Of a stretch of 64,000 nucleotides of DNA, positions 26,692 to 35,553 are shown piece after piece. The position numbers and the translations under genes are program-made. Source of the stretch: Colwellia sp. BRX10-3 (GTDB lineage Bacteria > Pseudomonadota > Gammaproteobacteria > Enterobacterales > Alteromonadaceae); assembly GCF_014077505.1 (NCBI RefSeq), contig NZ_JACGWA010000002.1:186001-250000 (forward strand), given 5' to 3'. Position 1 is the stretch's first letter; each line of letters opens with the position of its first letter. Below the pieces are notes generated by a model, which was not told where the DNA came from, searched no databases, and saw only the letters and a list, made by a program, of their open reading frames with translations.

Positions 26692-28347
26692 TTGCTTAAC
26701 TATAGAGTGCTCAGCCCCTTGTCCGATATTACATTTACCTTAGACAATCAATTTACTGCGACCTTTGTTGCTGATGAAGAGGCAACAAATTACCCACGAC
26801 AAGTCATGTGTGCCTATTCTTTTGTTCAGCCGAAAACTACAACAATGCCAAAGTTAATCGCGAGTAGCGAAAGTGTGGCAAAGCAAATAGGCTTGAATGA
26901 AGAGCAAGTCAATTCAGCCGAATTTTTACAGTTGTTTTCAGGCAATAGTTTGTTAGCTAATATGAAACCATTTGCCATGTGCTATGGCGGACATCAGTTT
27001 GGCCATTGGGCAGGGCAGTTAGGTGACGGGCGAGCCATTAATCTTGCTGAAATTGTTACTCAAAATAATGGTCATAAAACCTTGCAGCTTAAAGGTGCAG
27101 GGCCAACACCGTATTCACGCACCGCTGACGGTTTTGCGGTATTACGTTCTTCGGTCCGCGAGTTTCTTTGCTCTGAAGCTATGTTTCATTTAGGTATTGC
27201 GACAACGCGGGCATTAAGTTTATCTCTTACTGGCGATAAAGTGGTAAGGGATATGTTCTACGATGGCCATGCTAAGGCAGAACAAGGTGCGGTAGTTTGT
27301 CGGGTTTCATCATCTTTTATTCGTTTTGGCAGCTTTCAACTACCCGCATCTAGACAAGACCTTAGCCTGCTAACACAGCTGGTCGATTATGTTATCGGGC
27401 GAGACTTTGCACATTTAGGCGCGCCAAGCCCTGAGGTTTATTTAGCTTGGTTTAATGAAGTGTGTGACAGAACCTGCAAGCTCGTGGTTGATTGGATGCG
27501 AGTGGGATTTGTACACGGGGTAATGAATACCGACAATATGTCAATTATCGGTGAAACCATTGATTATGGTCCTTATGGTTGGATTGATAACTTTGATTTA
27601 AATTGGACGCCAAATACCACTGATGCTAATGGCAAACGTTATCGTTTTGGTGATCAAGGCGAAATTGCGCAATGGAATTTATTTCAACTCGCTAATGCCA
27701 TATTCCCTTTAATAAACGATGCCGAGCCATTACAAAAAGCACTGAATAAATTCTCCCAAAACTATCAACAGCAGTGGCAAAATATGATGGCAGCTAAGCT
27801 TGGCATTGAACTATCCGCCAAAACATCTGCAAAACTCCCCACAGAGCCCTCAACAGAATTAACAACGGCACTTGCAAGTGAAGCAGAGATAAAGCTGTTT
27901 GTTGATCTTGAAGATATATTGATGAGTGTTGAAACCGATATGACCATTTTTTATCGACGTTTAGCTGATTTACCTGATGATAAATCTCTTTGGTTAAGTC
28001 ATTTGAATGTATGTTTTTATGATGAAAATGAAATTTCCGTGACCTATCAAGATACTTTATCTAGTTGGCTTGAGCGTTATAGTAAACTTCGTGATAGTGG
28101 CAATAAAAGTCGAGGAGAAATCAGCAAAAAAATGAATGCGACTAACCCTAAGTATGTATTGCGAAATTATTTAGCCCAGCAAGCCATTGAGTTGGCTGAG
28201 CAGGAAGATTATTCTTTGCTTCATCAATTACAGCAAGTGTTAACTAAACCTTATGATGAACAGCCAGAGTTTGAAAGGTTTGCTGAAAAACGCCCTGCTT
28301 GGGCAAAGCATAAAGCTGGTTGTTCGATGTTATCTTGTAGCTCTTAA
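26692..28347 (+). CDS. selO: Protein adenylyltransferase SelO (YdiU family)
   Basis: A pseudokinase-fold enzyme that transfers AMP to Ser/Thr/Tyr of redox proteins. About 551 residues, nearer the longer human-type SelO than the 478 of E. coli. Visible motifs are NYPRQV, YGGHQFGHWAGQLGDGRAI (glycine-rich ATP loop), LQLKGAGPTPYSRTADG (catalytic Lys), LRSSVREFLCSEAM, NTDNMSIIGETIDYGPYGW (metal and catalytic Asp), and a C-terminus ending SCSS, where eukaryotic SelO has Sec. The start is uncertain: TTG 26692 or GTG 26707, both without a good RBS, while homologous-looking sequence continues upstream. A 25-residue Thr/Ser/Ala/Glu-rich insert lies near residues 370-395. Confidence 0.9.
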   Translation: MLNYRVLSPLSDITFTLDNQFTATFVADEEATNYPRQVMCAYSFVQPKTTTMPKLIASSESVAKQIGLNEEQVNSAEFLQLFSGNSLLANMKPFAMCYGGHQFGHWAGQLGDGRAINLAEIVTQNNGHKTLQLKGAGPTPYSRTADGFAVLRSSVREFLCSEAMFHLGIATTRALSLSLTGDKVVRDMFYDGHAKAEQGAVVCRVSSSFIRFGSFQLPASRQDLSLLTQLVDYVIGRDFAHLGAPSPEVYLAWFNEVCDRTCKLVVDWMRVGFVHGVMNTDNMSIIGETIDYGPYGWIDNFDLNWTPNTTDANGKRYRFGDQGEIAQWNLFQLANAIFPLINDAEPLQKALNKFSQNYQQQWQNMMAAKLGIELSAKTSAKLPTEPSTELTTALASEAEIKLFVDLEDILMSVETDMTIFYRRLADLPDDKSLWLSHLNVCFYDENEISVTYQDTLSSWLERYSKLRDSGNKSRGEISKKMNATNPKYVLRNYLAQQAIELAEQEDYSLLHQLQQVLTKPYDEQPEFERFAEKRPAWAKHKAGCSMLSCSS

Positions 28348-28350
28348 GTT

Positions 28351-28869
28351 TTATTTATTATTGTCGCCTTTAGTGCTTTGTGAAGTGCTCTCACTTTCGA
28401 GATCACTTTTACTTTCAACCTGACTATCGTTATGGGTAGTTAAATTGTCATTTGTTTTTCGGCGATATTGTACGGCAATAACCTTGATGATATCGCGCCA
28501 AGTAATGATACCAATTGGACATTGGTTTTTATCGACAATAGGAAGACAAGAAATTTTGTGGTCATGAAATAGCAGTATCGCTTCAGTTAAGCTTACTTCT
28601 TCTGTTGCGGTAATTGGATCGCGAGCCATGATCAAATGCACTTTTTTATTCAGAATAAAACTGTCTTGCGGGGTTTCTTTTCGCGTACCTACCGTAGTAC
28701 TTAAGTTTTTCCATAAATCACGGTCGGTAATAACACCAGCTAATGTCGCTTGATCTTTGATCAAAATATGATGCACATTGTGCTGTTCAAGCAGCTTTTT
28801 AGCATTCGCTAAAGTGTCATCCATATCTAAGGTTATTAAATCACGACACATTATTTTACTAATATTCAT
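28351..28869 (-). CDS. CBS-domain pair protein
   Basis: A 172-residue soluble protein. Two CBS motifs (ITLDMDDTLANAKKLLEQHNVHHILI, ~11-36; ITATEEVSLTEAILLFHDHKISCLPI, ~84-109) each end in a GVITDRDLWK or GIITWRDIIK turn typical of nucleotide-binding Bateman modules. The last ~35 residues are a Ser/Glu/Asp/Lys-rich tail of low complexity. No catalytic domain is attached, so its role is unknown; such proteins often sense adenylate charge. It ends 4 nt from the convergent selO stop, with no visible terminator between them. Confidence 0.85.
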   Translation of the reverse strand: MNISKIMCRDLITLDMDDTLANAKKLLEQHNVHHILIKDQATLAGVITDRDLWKNLSTTVGTRKETPQDSFILNKKVHLIMARDPITATEEVSLTEAILLFHDHKISCLPIVDKNQCPIGIITWRDIIKVIAVQYRRKTNDNLTTHNDSQVESKSDLESESTSQSTKGDNNK

Positions 28870-29021
28870 GCCTTTATCCTTTTCAATAATGCATTGTTAT
28901 TTTTATAGATACGGTTACTTAAAATAAGTACGCGTTAATAAATCATAACATAACAATAAACTAGCACCTTGTTTCTTATAAATTTAAGTCATTCAAATTT
29001 GTTATTTGAGATAACAGCGCC

Positions 29022-29055
29022 TTGTCACAAAACTGTCATGTTGCTGTCTTATAAT
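29022..29055 (+). promoter_or_regulatory. Triple Pho box and -10 of the pstCAB-phoU operon
   Basis: TGTCA at 29023 and 29034 and TGTCT at 29045, all 11 nt apart, run directly into a consensus TATAAT (29050-29055). The operon start codon is 44 nt downstream. Confidence 0.82.
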
Positions 29056-29098
29056 CGCTGCAGTTATAAAAAATCATCATAGTTGAAGGTATTTTTAA

Positions 29099-31339
29099 GT
29101 GGCCATAGCTTCTAAATCAGCAAACTATCGCAAGGTGAAAAATTCATTAGCAAAATGGATTATCACCTTAGGCGGTATCAGTGTTTTATTTACTTTAGTG
29201 TTAATATTCATGTATTTACTCTATGTAATTAAACCTATTTTTGAATCTGCAAAAGTTGATGTAACAGCTAAATTTGTTATCAACGAAGAATATAAAGTGT
29301 TAGCAACAGGTGTTGATGAATTAAAGGAAGTTGCTTATAGCATTACAGAGCAGGGCAATATTAACTTTTATCAATTAGTTGATGGCGCAGGTTATAAAGC
29401 CGGCGATAAAATACTTTCAAAGCAGCTAACCGCTGACGGTGAAAGTATAAAGCAGCTAGTTAATATCGGCCAAGAGCAAAAGTTATTGCTTGATAGTGCG
29501 GGTAACGTACAGCTTGTTGTACCAAGTTTTACTGCTAATTTTGACAGTGGTGAAAGGGTCATAATTCCAAGTCTTCGTTATCCATTAGGTGAAGAATATT
29601 TACCTATCGATGAAAATAACGCCGCATTGACTAAACTGTCCTTTGCCATGGATGATGAAAAAGCAGTTTTCGTTGGTTTTACCGATGATAACCGCTTGAT
29701 CAAAACAACCCTTCTAGCCGAAGACGATTTTAGTTATGACATTGCCTATGAAGCGCAATATGAAGAAATTGACTACGCGGCAAAACAAATTAACGATATT
29801 TTAGTTTCGCCCGATTTAGCCATGGTGTTTGTTCGCCAAGGTGATCAAGTCGCCGTGTTTTCATTAGATGACGATGAAGTTGAGCTCAAAGCGACCATTA
29901 TCCCGCAACTGGCACAAAACAAATCGACACCGAATCATATTACCGCCATGGCGTTACTTTCTGGTGGTAGCTCGGTTCTATTGGGTGACGACAAGGGGTC
30001 TGTAAGTCAGTGGTTTGAAGTGGCAACAGAGCAAGGGCGTGAGTTTAAAGAAATTCGCCGTTTTAATGTTAGCGACCATGAACCTGTAGTCGCCATATAT
30101 ACTGAACAATTTCGTAAAAGTTTTTATACCGAAACACCGTCAGGTGAAATGGGTATGTTTTATACCACTAGTGAAGCAGATTTATGGCGTGGTAAATTAC
30201 ATCAAGGTAATGCTCAAGCTTTCGCTATTGCGCCTCGTGCCGATGGTTTGGTGATGTTTACGAATAACGAATTAGCGATTTTCTCTGTTGAAAATGAGCA
30301 TCCGGAAGTTACCTGGCAAGCACTTTGGGAAGAAGTTTGGTATGAAGGTTACCCAGAACCTGAGTTTATTTGGCAATCGACTTCTGGCTCTGATGACTTT
30401 GAAGCAAAGTTCTCTTTAGTACCTATTTCATTCGGTACGATTAAAGCGGCATCTTACGCCATGATGTTTGCCGTACCTATTGCTTTAACGGCTGCAATAT
30501 ACACTGCTTATTTTATGACGCCAGGTATGCGCCGAAAAGTTAAGCCAACGATTGAAATGATGGAAGCGTTGCCAACCGTAATTTTAGGTTTCTTGGCTGG
30601 GCTTTGGCTCGCGCCAATTATTGAAATTTACTTACCTGCTATCTGTTTATTGCTGATATTTATTCCATCATCGGTATTTATTACCGCTTTTGCGTGGCAT
30701 AAATTACCGCGAGAATATAAAACACTTATTCCTGAAACATGGGCGCCAATCATTCTAATACCCGCCATTTTAGTGGCAGCTTATGCGTCATTCGCATTAT
30801 CTCCTGTACTTGAATTACATTTGTTTGGTGGCGACGTTAGACAGTTTATAACCAATGATTTAGGCATTGATTTTGACCAACGAAATGCTTTAGTTGTTGG
30901 TATAGCCATGGGGTTTGCAGTTATTCCAACCATATTCTCTATGGCTGAAGATGCCATATTTAGTGTGCCTAAACATTTAACTAGCGGCTCATTGGCCTTA
31001 GGTGCTACTCAATGGCAAACCCTAATTAAAGTGGTGTTACTGACCGCCAGCCCAGGCATATTTTCTGCCGTTATGATGGGGCTAGGACGCGCTGTTGGAG
31101 AAACCATGATTGTGCTAATGGCAACGGGTAATACGCCTATTCTTGATTGGAGCATTTTCCAAGGCATGAGAACACTTGCAGCAAATATTGCGGTTGAAAT
31201 GCCAGAATCGGAAGTGGGTAGTTCTCATTATCGAATTTTGTTCTTGGCCGCATTTGTTTTATTTGTATTTACTTTTGTAGTCAATACGCTAGCTGAATTT
31301 GTACGTCAGCGTTTGCGTGAAAAATATAGCTCATTGTAA
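29099..31339 (+). CDS. pstC: Phosphate ABC transporter permease PstC, extended form
   Basis: Inner-membrane permease of the Pst system, 746 residues against 319 in E. coli. One N-terminal helix (~18-42) is followed by a large extracytoplasmic domain (~45-440) rich in beta-strand and resembling a repeated-sheet (propeller-like) fold. The usual six-helix permease core follows (~450-740), with an EAA-type cytoplasmic loop (SGSLALGATQWQTLIKVVLL) and GRAVGETMIVLMATGN. This long form is known in marine gammaproteobacteria. The start is GTG 29099, with GAAGG upstream. pstA begins 15 nt after the stop. Confidence 0.92.
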   Translation: MAIASKSANYRKVKNSLAKWIITLGGISVLFTLVLIFMYLLYVIKPIFESAKVDVTAKFVINEEYKVLATGVDELKEVAYSITEQGNINFYQLVDGAGYKAGDKILSKQLTADGESIKQLVNIGQEQKLLLDSAGNVQLVVPSFTANFDSGERVIIPSLRYPLGEEYLPIDENNAALTKLSFAMDDEKAVFVGFTDDNRLIKTTLLAEDDFSYDIAYEAQYEEIDYAAKQINDILVSPDLAMVFVRQGDQVAVFSLDDDEVELKATIIPQLAQNKSTPNHITAMALLSGGSSVLLGDDKGSVSQWFEVATEQGREFKEIRRFNVSDHEPVVAIYTEQFRKSFYTETPSGEMGMFYTTSEADLWRGKLHQGNAQAFAIAPRADGLVMFTNNELAIFSVENEHPEVTWQALWEEVWYEGYPEPEFIWQSTSGSDDFEAKFSLVPISFGTIKAASYAMMFAVPIALTAAIYTAYFMTPGMRRKVKPTIEMMEALPTVILGFLAGLWLAPIIEIYLPAICLLLIFIPSSVFITAFAWHKLPREYKTLIPETWAPIILIPAILVAAYASFALSPVLELHLFGGDVRQFITNDLGIDFDQRNALVVGIAMGFAVIPTIFSMAEDAIFSVPKHLTSGSLALGATQWQTLIKVVLLTASPGIFSAVMMGLGRAVGETMIVLMATGNTPILDWSIFQGMRTLAANIAVEMPESEVGSSHYRILFLAAFVLFVFTFVVNTLAEFVRQRLREKYSSL

Positions 31340-31354
31340 GGAAGGCGACATAGC

Positions 31355-32992
31355 ATGAATAATTGGTTTAAGTCTGGCTCTCCTTGGGTGTGGTTGTCAG
31401 CAGGTGGTGTTAGCATCAGCCTGATATCGGTTTTAGGTTTACTGGGGTTAATAGCCTGGCGCGGGTTAAGTTATTTTTGGCCAGCAGATATTTATCAGTT
31501 TGAAATGACTGATGAGCAAGGTAAAAATTTAACAGTTATTGGTGAAATTTACGAAAGAGAAAGTATACCTGCATCACAGTTGGTACATCTAAATCTTAAT
31601 ATTGACGAGTCAGCGGAAACTATTGAGCGACTATTAATTAAAACCGGTAACCGTGAATTAGTCAGTTTAGACTTTCGCTGGATTTTAGTACCACAAATTA
31701 ATAAAACCTCATTGCCTGAAGAACTTGTGGTTATTGAGCGTCGCACCAATGGTAATTTTTATGGTTATATCGAGGAAGTTATTCTAGATGGTCAGGCTGT
31801 AGAACAAAATAAAATGTTACAGCTCGTTGAGCGAGTTAGTGACTTTCAAACTGAAATGGAAGACTTACAAAAGTCTGATATTGGCGCCATTAACTATCAA
31901 ATTGAACGCACACGTTTAAAAGAGCGCAAGCATATACTTGATGACACGCTTACTACGCAATTGCAGCAAGAGTTTAAAGATAAAGTGTCGGGTTTAAAGA
32001 CTGAATATCAAGTGCTTGAAAAACAATTAATGGCTTTACGTGAGAAAATATCTCGTGATCAAATTGTTATGCGCGCTATGGATGGACAAAAAGTTACCAT
32101 TAACTTTGAAGATGTATTACAGGTTACCTTTAATAATAAACTCAACGTGTTTGAAAAACTGAAAATGTTTTTTAGTCAAATTGGGACATTTGTTAGCGAA
32201 GATCCGCGTGAGGCGAACACCGAAGGTGGCGTATTTCCTGCGATATTCGGTACGGTATTAATGGTGTTGTTGATGACGGTGATTGTTTCACCACTCGGCG
32301 TGGTTGCCGCAATTTATTTACACGAATATGCCGGTAATAATGCGCTTACTAAGCTATTACGTATCGCGGTAATTAACCTTGCGGGTGTGCCATCTATTGT
32401 TTATGGCGTATTTGGTTTAGGATTTTTTGTTTATATGGTAGGTGGTAGCTTAGACCAATTATTTTATACTGAAACCTTGCCTAGCCCAACATTTGGTACA
32501 CCAGGTGTAATGTGGTCAGCGCTTACTTTGGCTATTTTAACCTTACCTGTGGTTATTGTATCAACCGAAGAAGGGCTATCGCGTATTCCTTCTGCTATGA
32601 GGCATGGTAGCTTGGCGTTAGGTGCAACCAAAGCTGAAACCTTATGGCGTATTATTCTCCCTATTGCCAGTCCGGCAATTATGACAGGTATAATTTTAGC
32701 CATAGCGCGTGCTGCCGGTGAAGTTGCGCCATTGATGTTAGTTGGTGTTGTGAAAATGGCGCCGAATTTACCACTTGATGGTAATTTCCCCTTTTTACAT
32801 TTAGACCGTAAATTTATGCACTTAGGCTTTCACATCTACGATGTAGGCTTTCAAAGCCCAAATGTTGAAGCGGCGAGACCTTTGGTTTATGCCACAGCCT
32901 TGTTATTAGTGACTATTATTGTTGCGTTGAATATTACCGCGGTATCAATTCGTAATCGCCTGCGCGAAAAGTATCGTATGTTAGAACATTAA
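31355..32992 (+). CDS. pstA: Phosphate ABC transporter permease PstA, extended form
   Basis: The second Pst permease, 545 residues against 296 in E. coli. An N-terminal helix (~15-38) precedes an extracytoplasmic insert (~40-275) containing a charged coiled-coil-like segment (EQEFKDKVSGLKTEYQVLEK region). The core permease follows, with VVAAIYLHEYAG, the EAA loop HGSLALGATKAETLWRIILP, and AIARAAGEVAPLMLVG. It pairs with PstC; the two enlarged outer domains probably meet in the periplasm. The start ATG 31355 has AAGGAAGG upstream. Confidence 0.92.
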   Translation: MNNWFKSGSPWVWLSAGGVSISLISVLGLLGLIAWRGLSYFWPADIYQFEMTDEQGKNLTVIGEIYERESIPASQLVHLNLNIDESAETIERLLIKTGNRELVSLDFRWILVPQINKTSLPEELVVIERRTNGNFYGYIEEVILDGQAVEQNKMLQLVERVSDFQTEMEDLQKSDIGAINYQIERTRLKERKHILDDTLTTQLQQEFKDKVSGLKTEYQVLEKQLMALREKISRDQIVMRAMDGQKVTINFEDVLQVTFNNKLNVFEKLKMFFSQIGTFVSEDPREANTEGGVFPAIFGTVLMVLLMTVIVSPLGVVAAIYLHEYAGNNALTKLLRIAVINLAGVPSIVYGVFGLGFFVYMVGGSLDQLFYTETLPSPTFGTPGVMWSALTLAILTLPVVIVSTEEGLSRIPSAMRHGSLALGATKAETLWRIILPIASPAIMTGIILAIARAAGEVAPLMLVGVVKMAPNLPLDGNFPFLHLDRKFMHLGFHIYDVGFQSPNVEAARPLVYATALLLVTIIVALNITAVSIRNRLREKYRMLEH

Positions 32993-33091
32993 TATTCGCC
33001 GATAAAACAAAGCGATTTTAAGACAATTTAGAAAGTTAAAGATGAATGGGAAGAAATTCCCCTCTATTGAATAAGATTTAAAGAGAACATT

Positions 33092-33928
33092 ATGATTTCT
33101 GTTACACCAAAAAATTTATCAGTTCCATTATCACAACAGCGAGTTAAGCTCGATCTTAATAACCTTTCGCCAGAGCAAGTAGCGTTAGAGATTAAGAACC
33201 TAGATTTATATTATGGTGACAAACAGGCATTGCAAAATATCTCAATGTCGATCCCTAAAGGTCAAGTAACGGCGTTTATCGGGCCAAGTGGTTGTGGTAA
33301 ATCAACCTTGCTGCGTTGTATTAACCGGATGAATGATCTGGTTGATATTTGTAAAATTACCGGTCAGATAAATCTGAATGGCGAAAATATTTATGACCGT
33401 CATACCGATGTAGCTGCATTACGACGAAAAGTGGGGATGGTGTTTCAACGCCCTAATCCATTTCCTAAATCAATTTATGAAAATGTGGTTTATGGTTTGC
33501 GTATTACCGGTGAAAATAATCGCCGAGTATTAGACGAAGCAGCAGAAAATGCACTGCGCAGCGCAGCGTTGTGGAATGAAGTAAAAGATAGATTACATGA
33601 AAGTGCTTTAGGGCTTTCTGGTGGTCAGCAGCAGCGTTTGGTGATTGCCCGTGCAATAGCGATTGAACCTGAAGTATTACTGCTTGATGAGCCAACATCG
33701 GCATTGGATCCTATTTCAACATTAACCATTGAAGAATTAATCAATGATTTAAAGAAACAATTTACCGTGGTTATTGTTACCCATAACATGCAACAAGCGG
33801 CACGTGTTTCAGACCAAACTGCCTTTATGTATATGGGCGACCTTATTGAGTATAGTGATACAAATACTTTGTTCACCACACCAATGAAGAAGAAAACGGA
33901 AGACTACATTACTGGCCGTTACGGTTAA
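33092..33928 (+). CDS. pstB: Phosphate ABC transporter ATPase PstB
   Basis: A 278-residue ATPase that drives phosphate import through PstCA. Walker A is GPSGCGKST, the signature [16 protein letters not shown], Walker [14 protein letters not shown], and the H-loop [28 protein letters not shown] and the C-terminal GRYG ending are PstB-specific. The first ~30 residues form a short extension before the ABC core. The start ATG 33092 has AAAGAGAA upstream. It lies 100 nt after pstA and 45 nt before phoU. Confidence 0.96.
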   Translation: MISVTPKNLSVPLSQQRVKLDLNNLSPEQVALEIKNLDLYYGDKQALQNISMSIPKGQVTAFIGPSGCGKSTLLRCINRMNDLVDICKITGQINLNGENIYDRHTDVAALRRKVGMVFQRPNPFPKSIYENVVYGLRITGENNRRVLDEAAENALRSAALWNEVKDRLHESALGLSGGQQQRLVIARAIAIEPEVLLLDEPTSALDPISTLTIEELINDLKKQFTVVIVTHNMQQAARVSDQTAFMYMGDLIEYSDTNTLFTTPMKKKTEDYITGRYG

Positions 33929-33973
33929 TACAATTGGTATAAGCTAAATTGACGATAAACAGAGGATTTTACC

Positions 33974-34678
33974 GTGGATAATTTAAATATTGGTCGTCAT
34001 ATTTCTGGCCAGTTTAACGAAGACTTAGAACGCATTATTAATCATGTTATGCATATGGGGGGGTTAGTTGAAAAGCAATTAGCCGAGGCATTAACATCGG
34101 TTTGTGATGCTGATGAAGCCTTAGCAAAAAAAGTGCTCAGTAATGACTACCTCATTAATAATGCAGAAGTAAGTATTGATGATGAGTGTACGCGTATTAT
34201 TGCAAAGCGACAGCCCGCAGCTGGTGATTTACGATTAGTGATGGCGATTGTAAAAACCATTACTGACCTGGAACGTATTGGTGATGAAGCCGGTAAAATT
34301 GCTAATGTTACTTTAGAGAGTTTATCAGGTAAGCACAAAGACCTGTTGTCTAACTTAGATAACTTGGGTCGTCATGTGTTAACTTTTTTACAAGCGACTT
34401 TAGACGCATTTACCCGCATGGATGTTGATGCGGCGATTAAAGTTCATAAAAGTGATGATAAAATTGATCGCGAATATGAAGCATTAATGCGTCAACTAAT
34501 GACCTACATGATGGAAGACCCACGTTCTATTCCACAGATCATGAGTGTTATATGGTCAGCACGTGCATTGGAGCGAATTGGCGACCGTTGTCAAAATATT
34601 TGTGAGTACATCATATATTTTGTCAAAGGTAAGTCTGTCCGCCACACCACACCAGAAGATTTAGAATCATTATCTTAA
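33974..34678 (+). CDS. phoU: Phosphate signalling regulator PhoU
   Basis: A 234-residue all-helical protein with two three-helix PhoU repeats. Metal-cluster motifs appear in each: E-x3-D type EVSIDDECTRIIAKRQPAAGDLR (written in parts: VSIDDECTRI, RQPAAGDLRLV) and KIDREYEALMRQLMTYM, with DLERIGDEAGKIAN and ALERIGDRCQNICEY. It relays Pst occupancy to PhoR and prevents PhoB phosphorylation when phosphate is ample. The start GTG 33974 has AGAGGA at 33961-33966. It is the last gene of the Pho-box operon. Confidence 0.95.
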   Translation: MDNLNIGRHISGQFNEDLERIINHVMHMGGLVEKQLAEALTSVCDADEALAKKVLSNDYLINNAEVSIDDECTRIIAKRQPAAGDLRLVMAIVKTITDLERIGDEAGKIANVTLESLSGKHKDLLSNLDNLGRHVLTFLQATLDAFTRMDVDAAIKVHKSDDKIDREYEALMRQLMTYMMEDPRSIPQIMSVIWSARALERIGDRCQNICEYIIYFVKGKSVRHTTPEDLESLS

Positions 34679-34863
34679 AAGTAAATACGTTACTAAATTA
34701 GCTTTTACTTAGTTAATAAGGTATATACTTTTAAGTGAACTGATAATAGCTAATCATTCTATAAACAGCCGTTATCTTGCTATAAAGCCTTTGAAATAAT
34801 TTTCAAATGCTTTAATATTCGCGGCGAATAACAATAAAGAGCATAAGCTCCTGGAAATTAATT

Positions 34864-35544
34864 ATGGCCAGAAATTCAATCATTGGCATTTTTGCAAAGT
34901 CGCCAATTAAACCCTTAGAAAAACACATTAGAATAGTACATAAGTGTTGTAGTCAACTTGTACCTTTCTTTGCCGCAGTTACTGAAGAAGATTGGAGTGC
35001 CGCAGGAAAAATGCGTACAAAAATCTCAAAATTAGAACGTGATGCGGATGACTTAAAACGTCAAATTCGTTTAGAACTTCCGGGTGGTTTATTTATGCCC
35101 GTTGATCGCGCTGATTTACTAGAGTTATTATCTCAACAAGATAAAATTGCCAATCGCGCAAAAGATATTGCCGGACGTATCTTTGGACGCAAATTAACCA
35201 TTCCCACCGAACTGCAAGAACAGTTTATAGCTTATGTAGCACGTAGCATAGATGCTGCTGAAAAAGCCGCTGATGCAATAAACGAATTGGATGACTTATT
35301 AGAAACTGGATTTCGTGGTCGTGAAGTTCAATTGGTCACTAAAATGATCAGTCAACTTGACGAAATTGAAGATGAAACTGATGGTATGCAAGTTAAACTG
35401 CGTAAAGATCTTTTGAATATTGAAAAAGATTTAAATTGCATAGACGTGATGTTTTTATATCAGATCATTGATTGGGTTGGCGACTTAGCTGATCTTGCCG
35501 AACGTGTTGGTGCACGTTTAGAAATTCTTTTGGCTAGAAAATAA
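34864..35544 (+). CDS. DUF47/TIGR00153 PhoU-like protein
   Basis: A 226-residue helical protein of the PhoU-like DUF47 family, usually encoded directly upstream of a Pit phosphate transporter and thought to regulate it. Family features are PLEKHIRIVHKCCSQLVPFF at the N-terminus, KISKLERDADDLKRQIRLELPGGLFMPVDRADLLELLSQQD and a C-terminal helix with IDWVGDLADLAERVGARL. The start is ATG 34864. pit starts 9 nt after its stop, so the two are one operon. No TGTCA repeat pair is visible upstream, so it is probably outside direct PhoB control, unlike pstCAB-phoU. Confidence 0.9.
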   Translation: MARNSIIGIFAKSPIKPLEKHIRIVHKCCSQLVPFFAAVTEEDWSAAGKMRTKISKLERDADDLKRQIRLELPGGLFMPVDRADLLELLSQQDKIANRAKDIAGRIFGRKLTIPTELQEQFIAYVARSIDAAEKAADAINELDDLLETGFRGREVQLVTKMISQLDEIEDETDGMQVKLRKDLLNIEKDLNCIDVMFLYQIIDWVGDLADLAERVGARLEILLARK

Positions 35545-35553
35545 GGCTTACTC

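Noticed and set aside
34680-34863. Pho box before the DUF47-pit operon
   Set aside because: No TGTCA pair with 11-nt spacing is present there.
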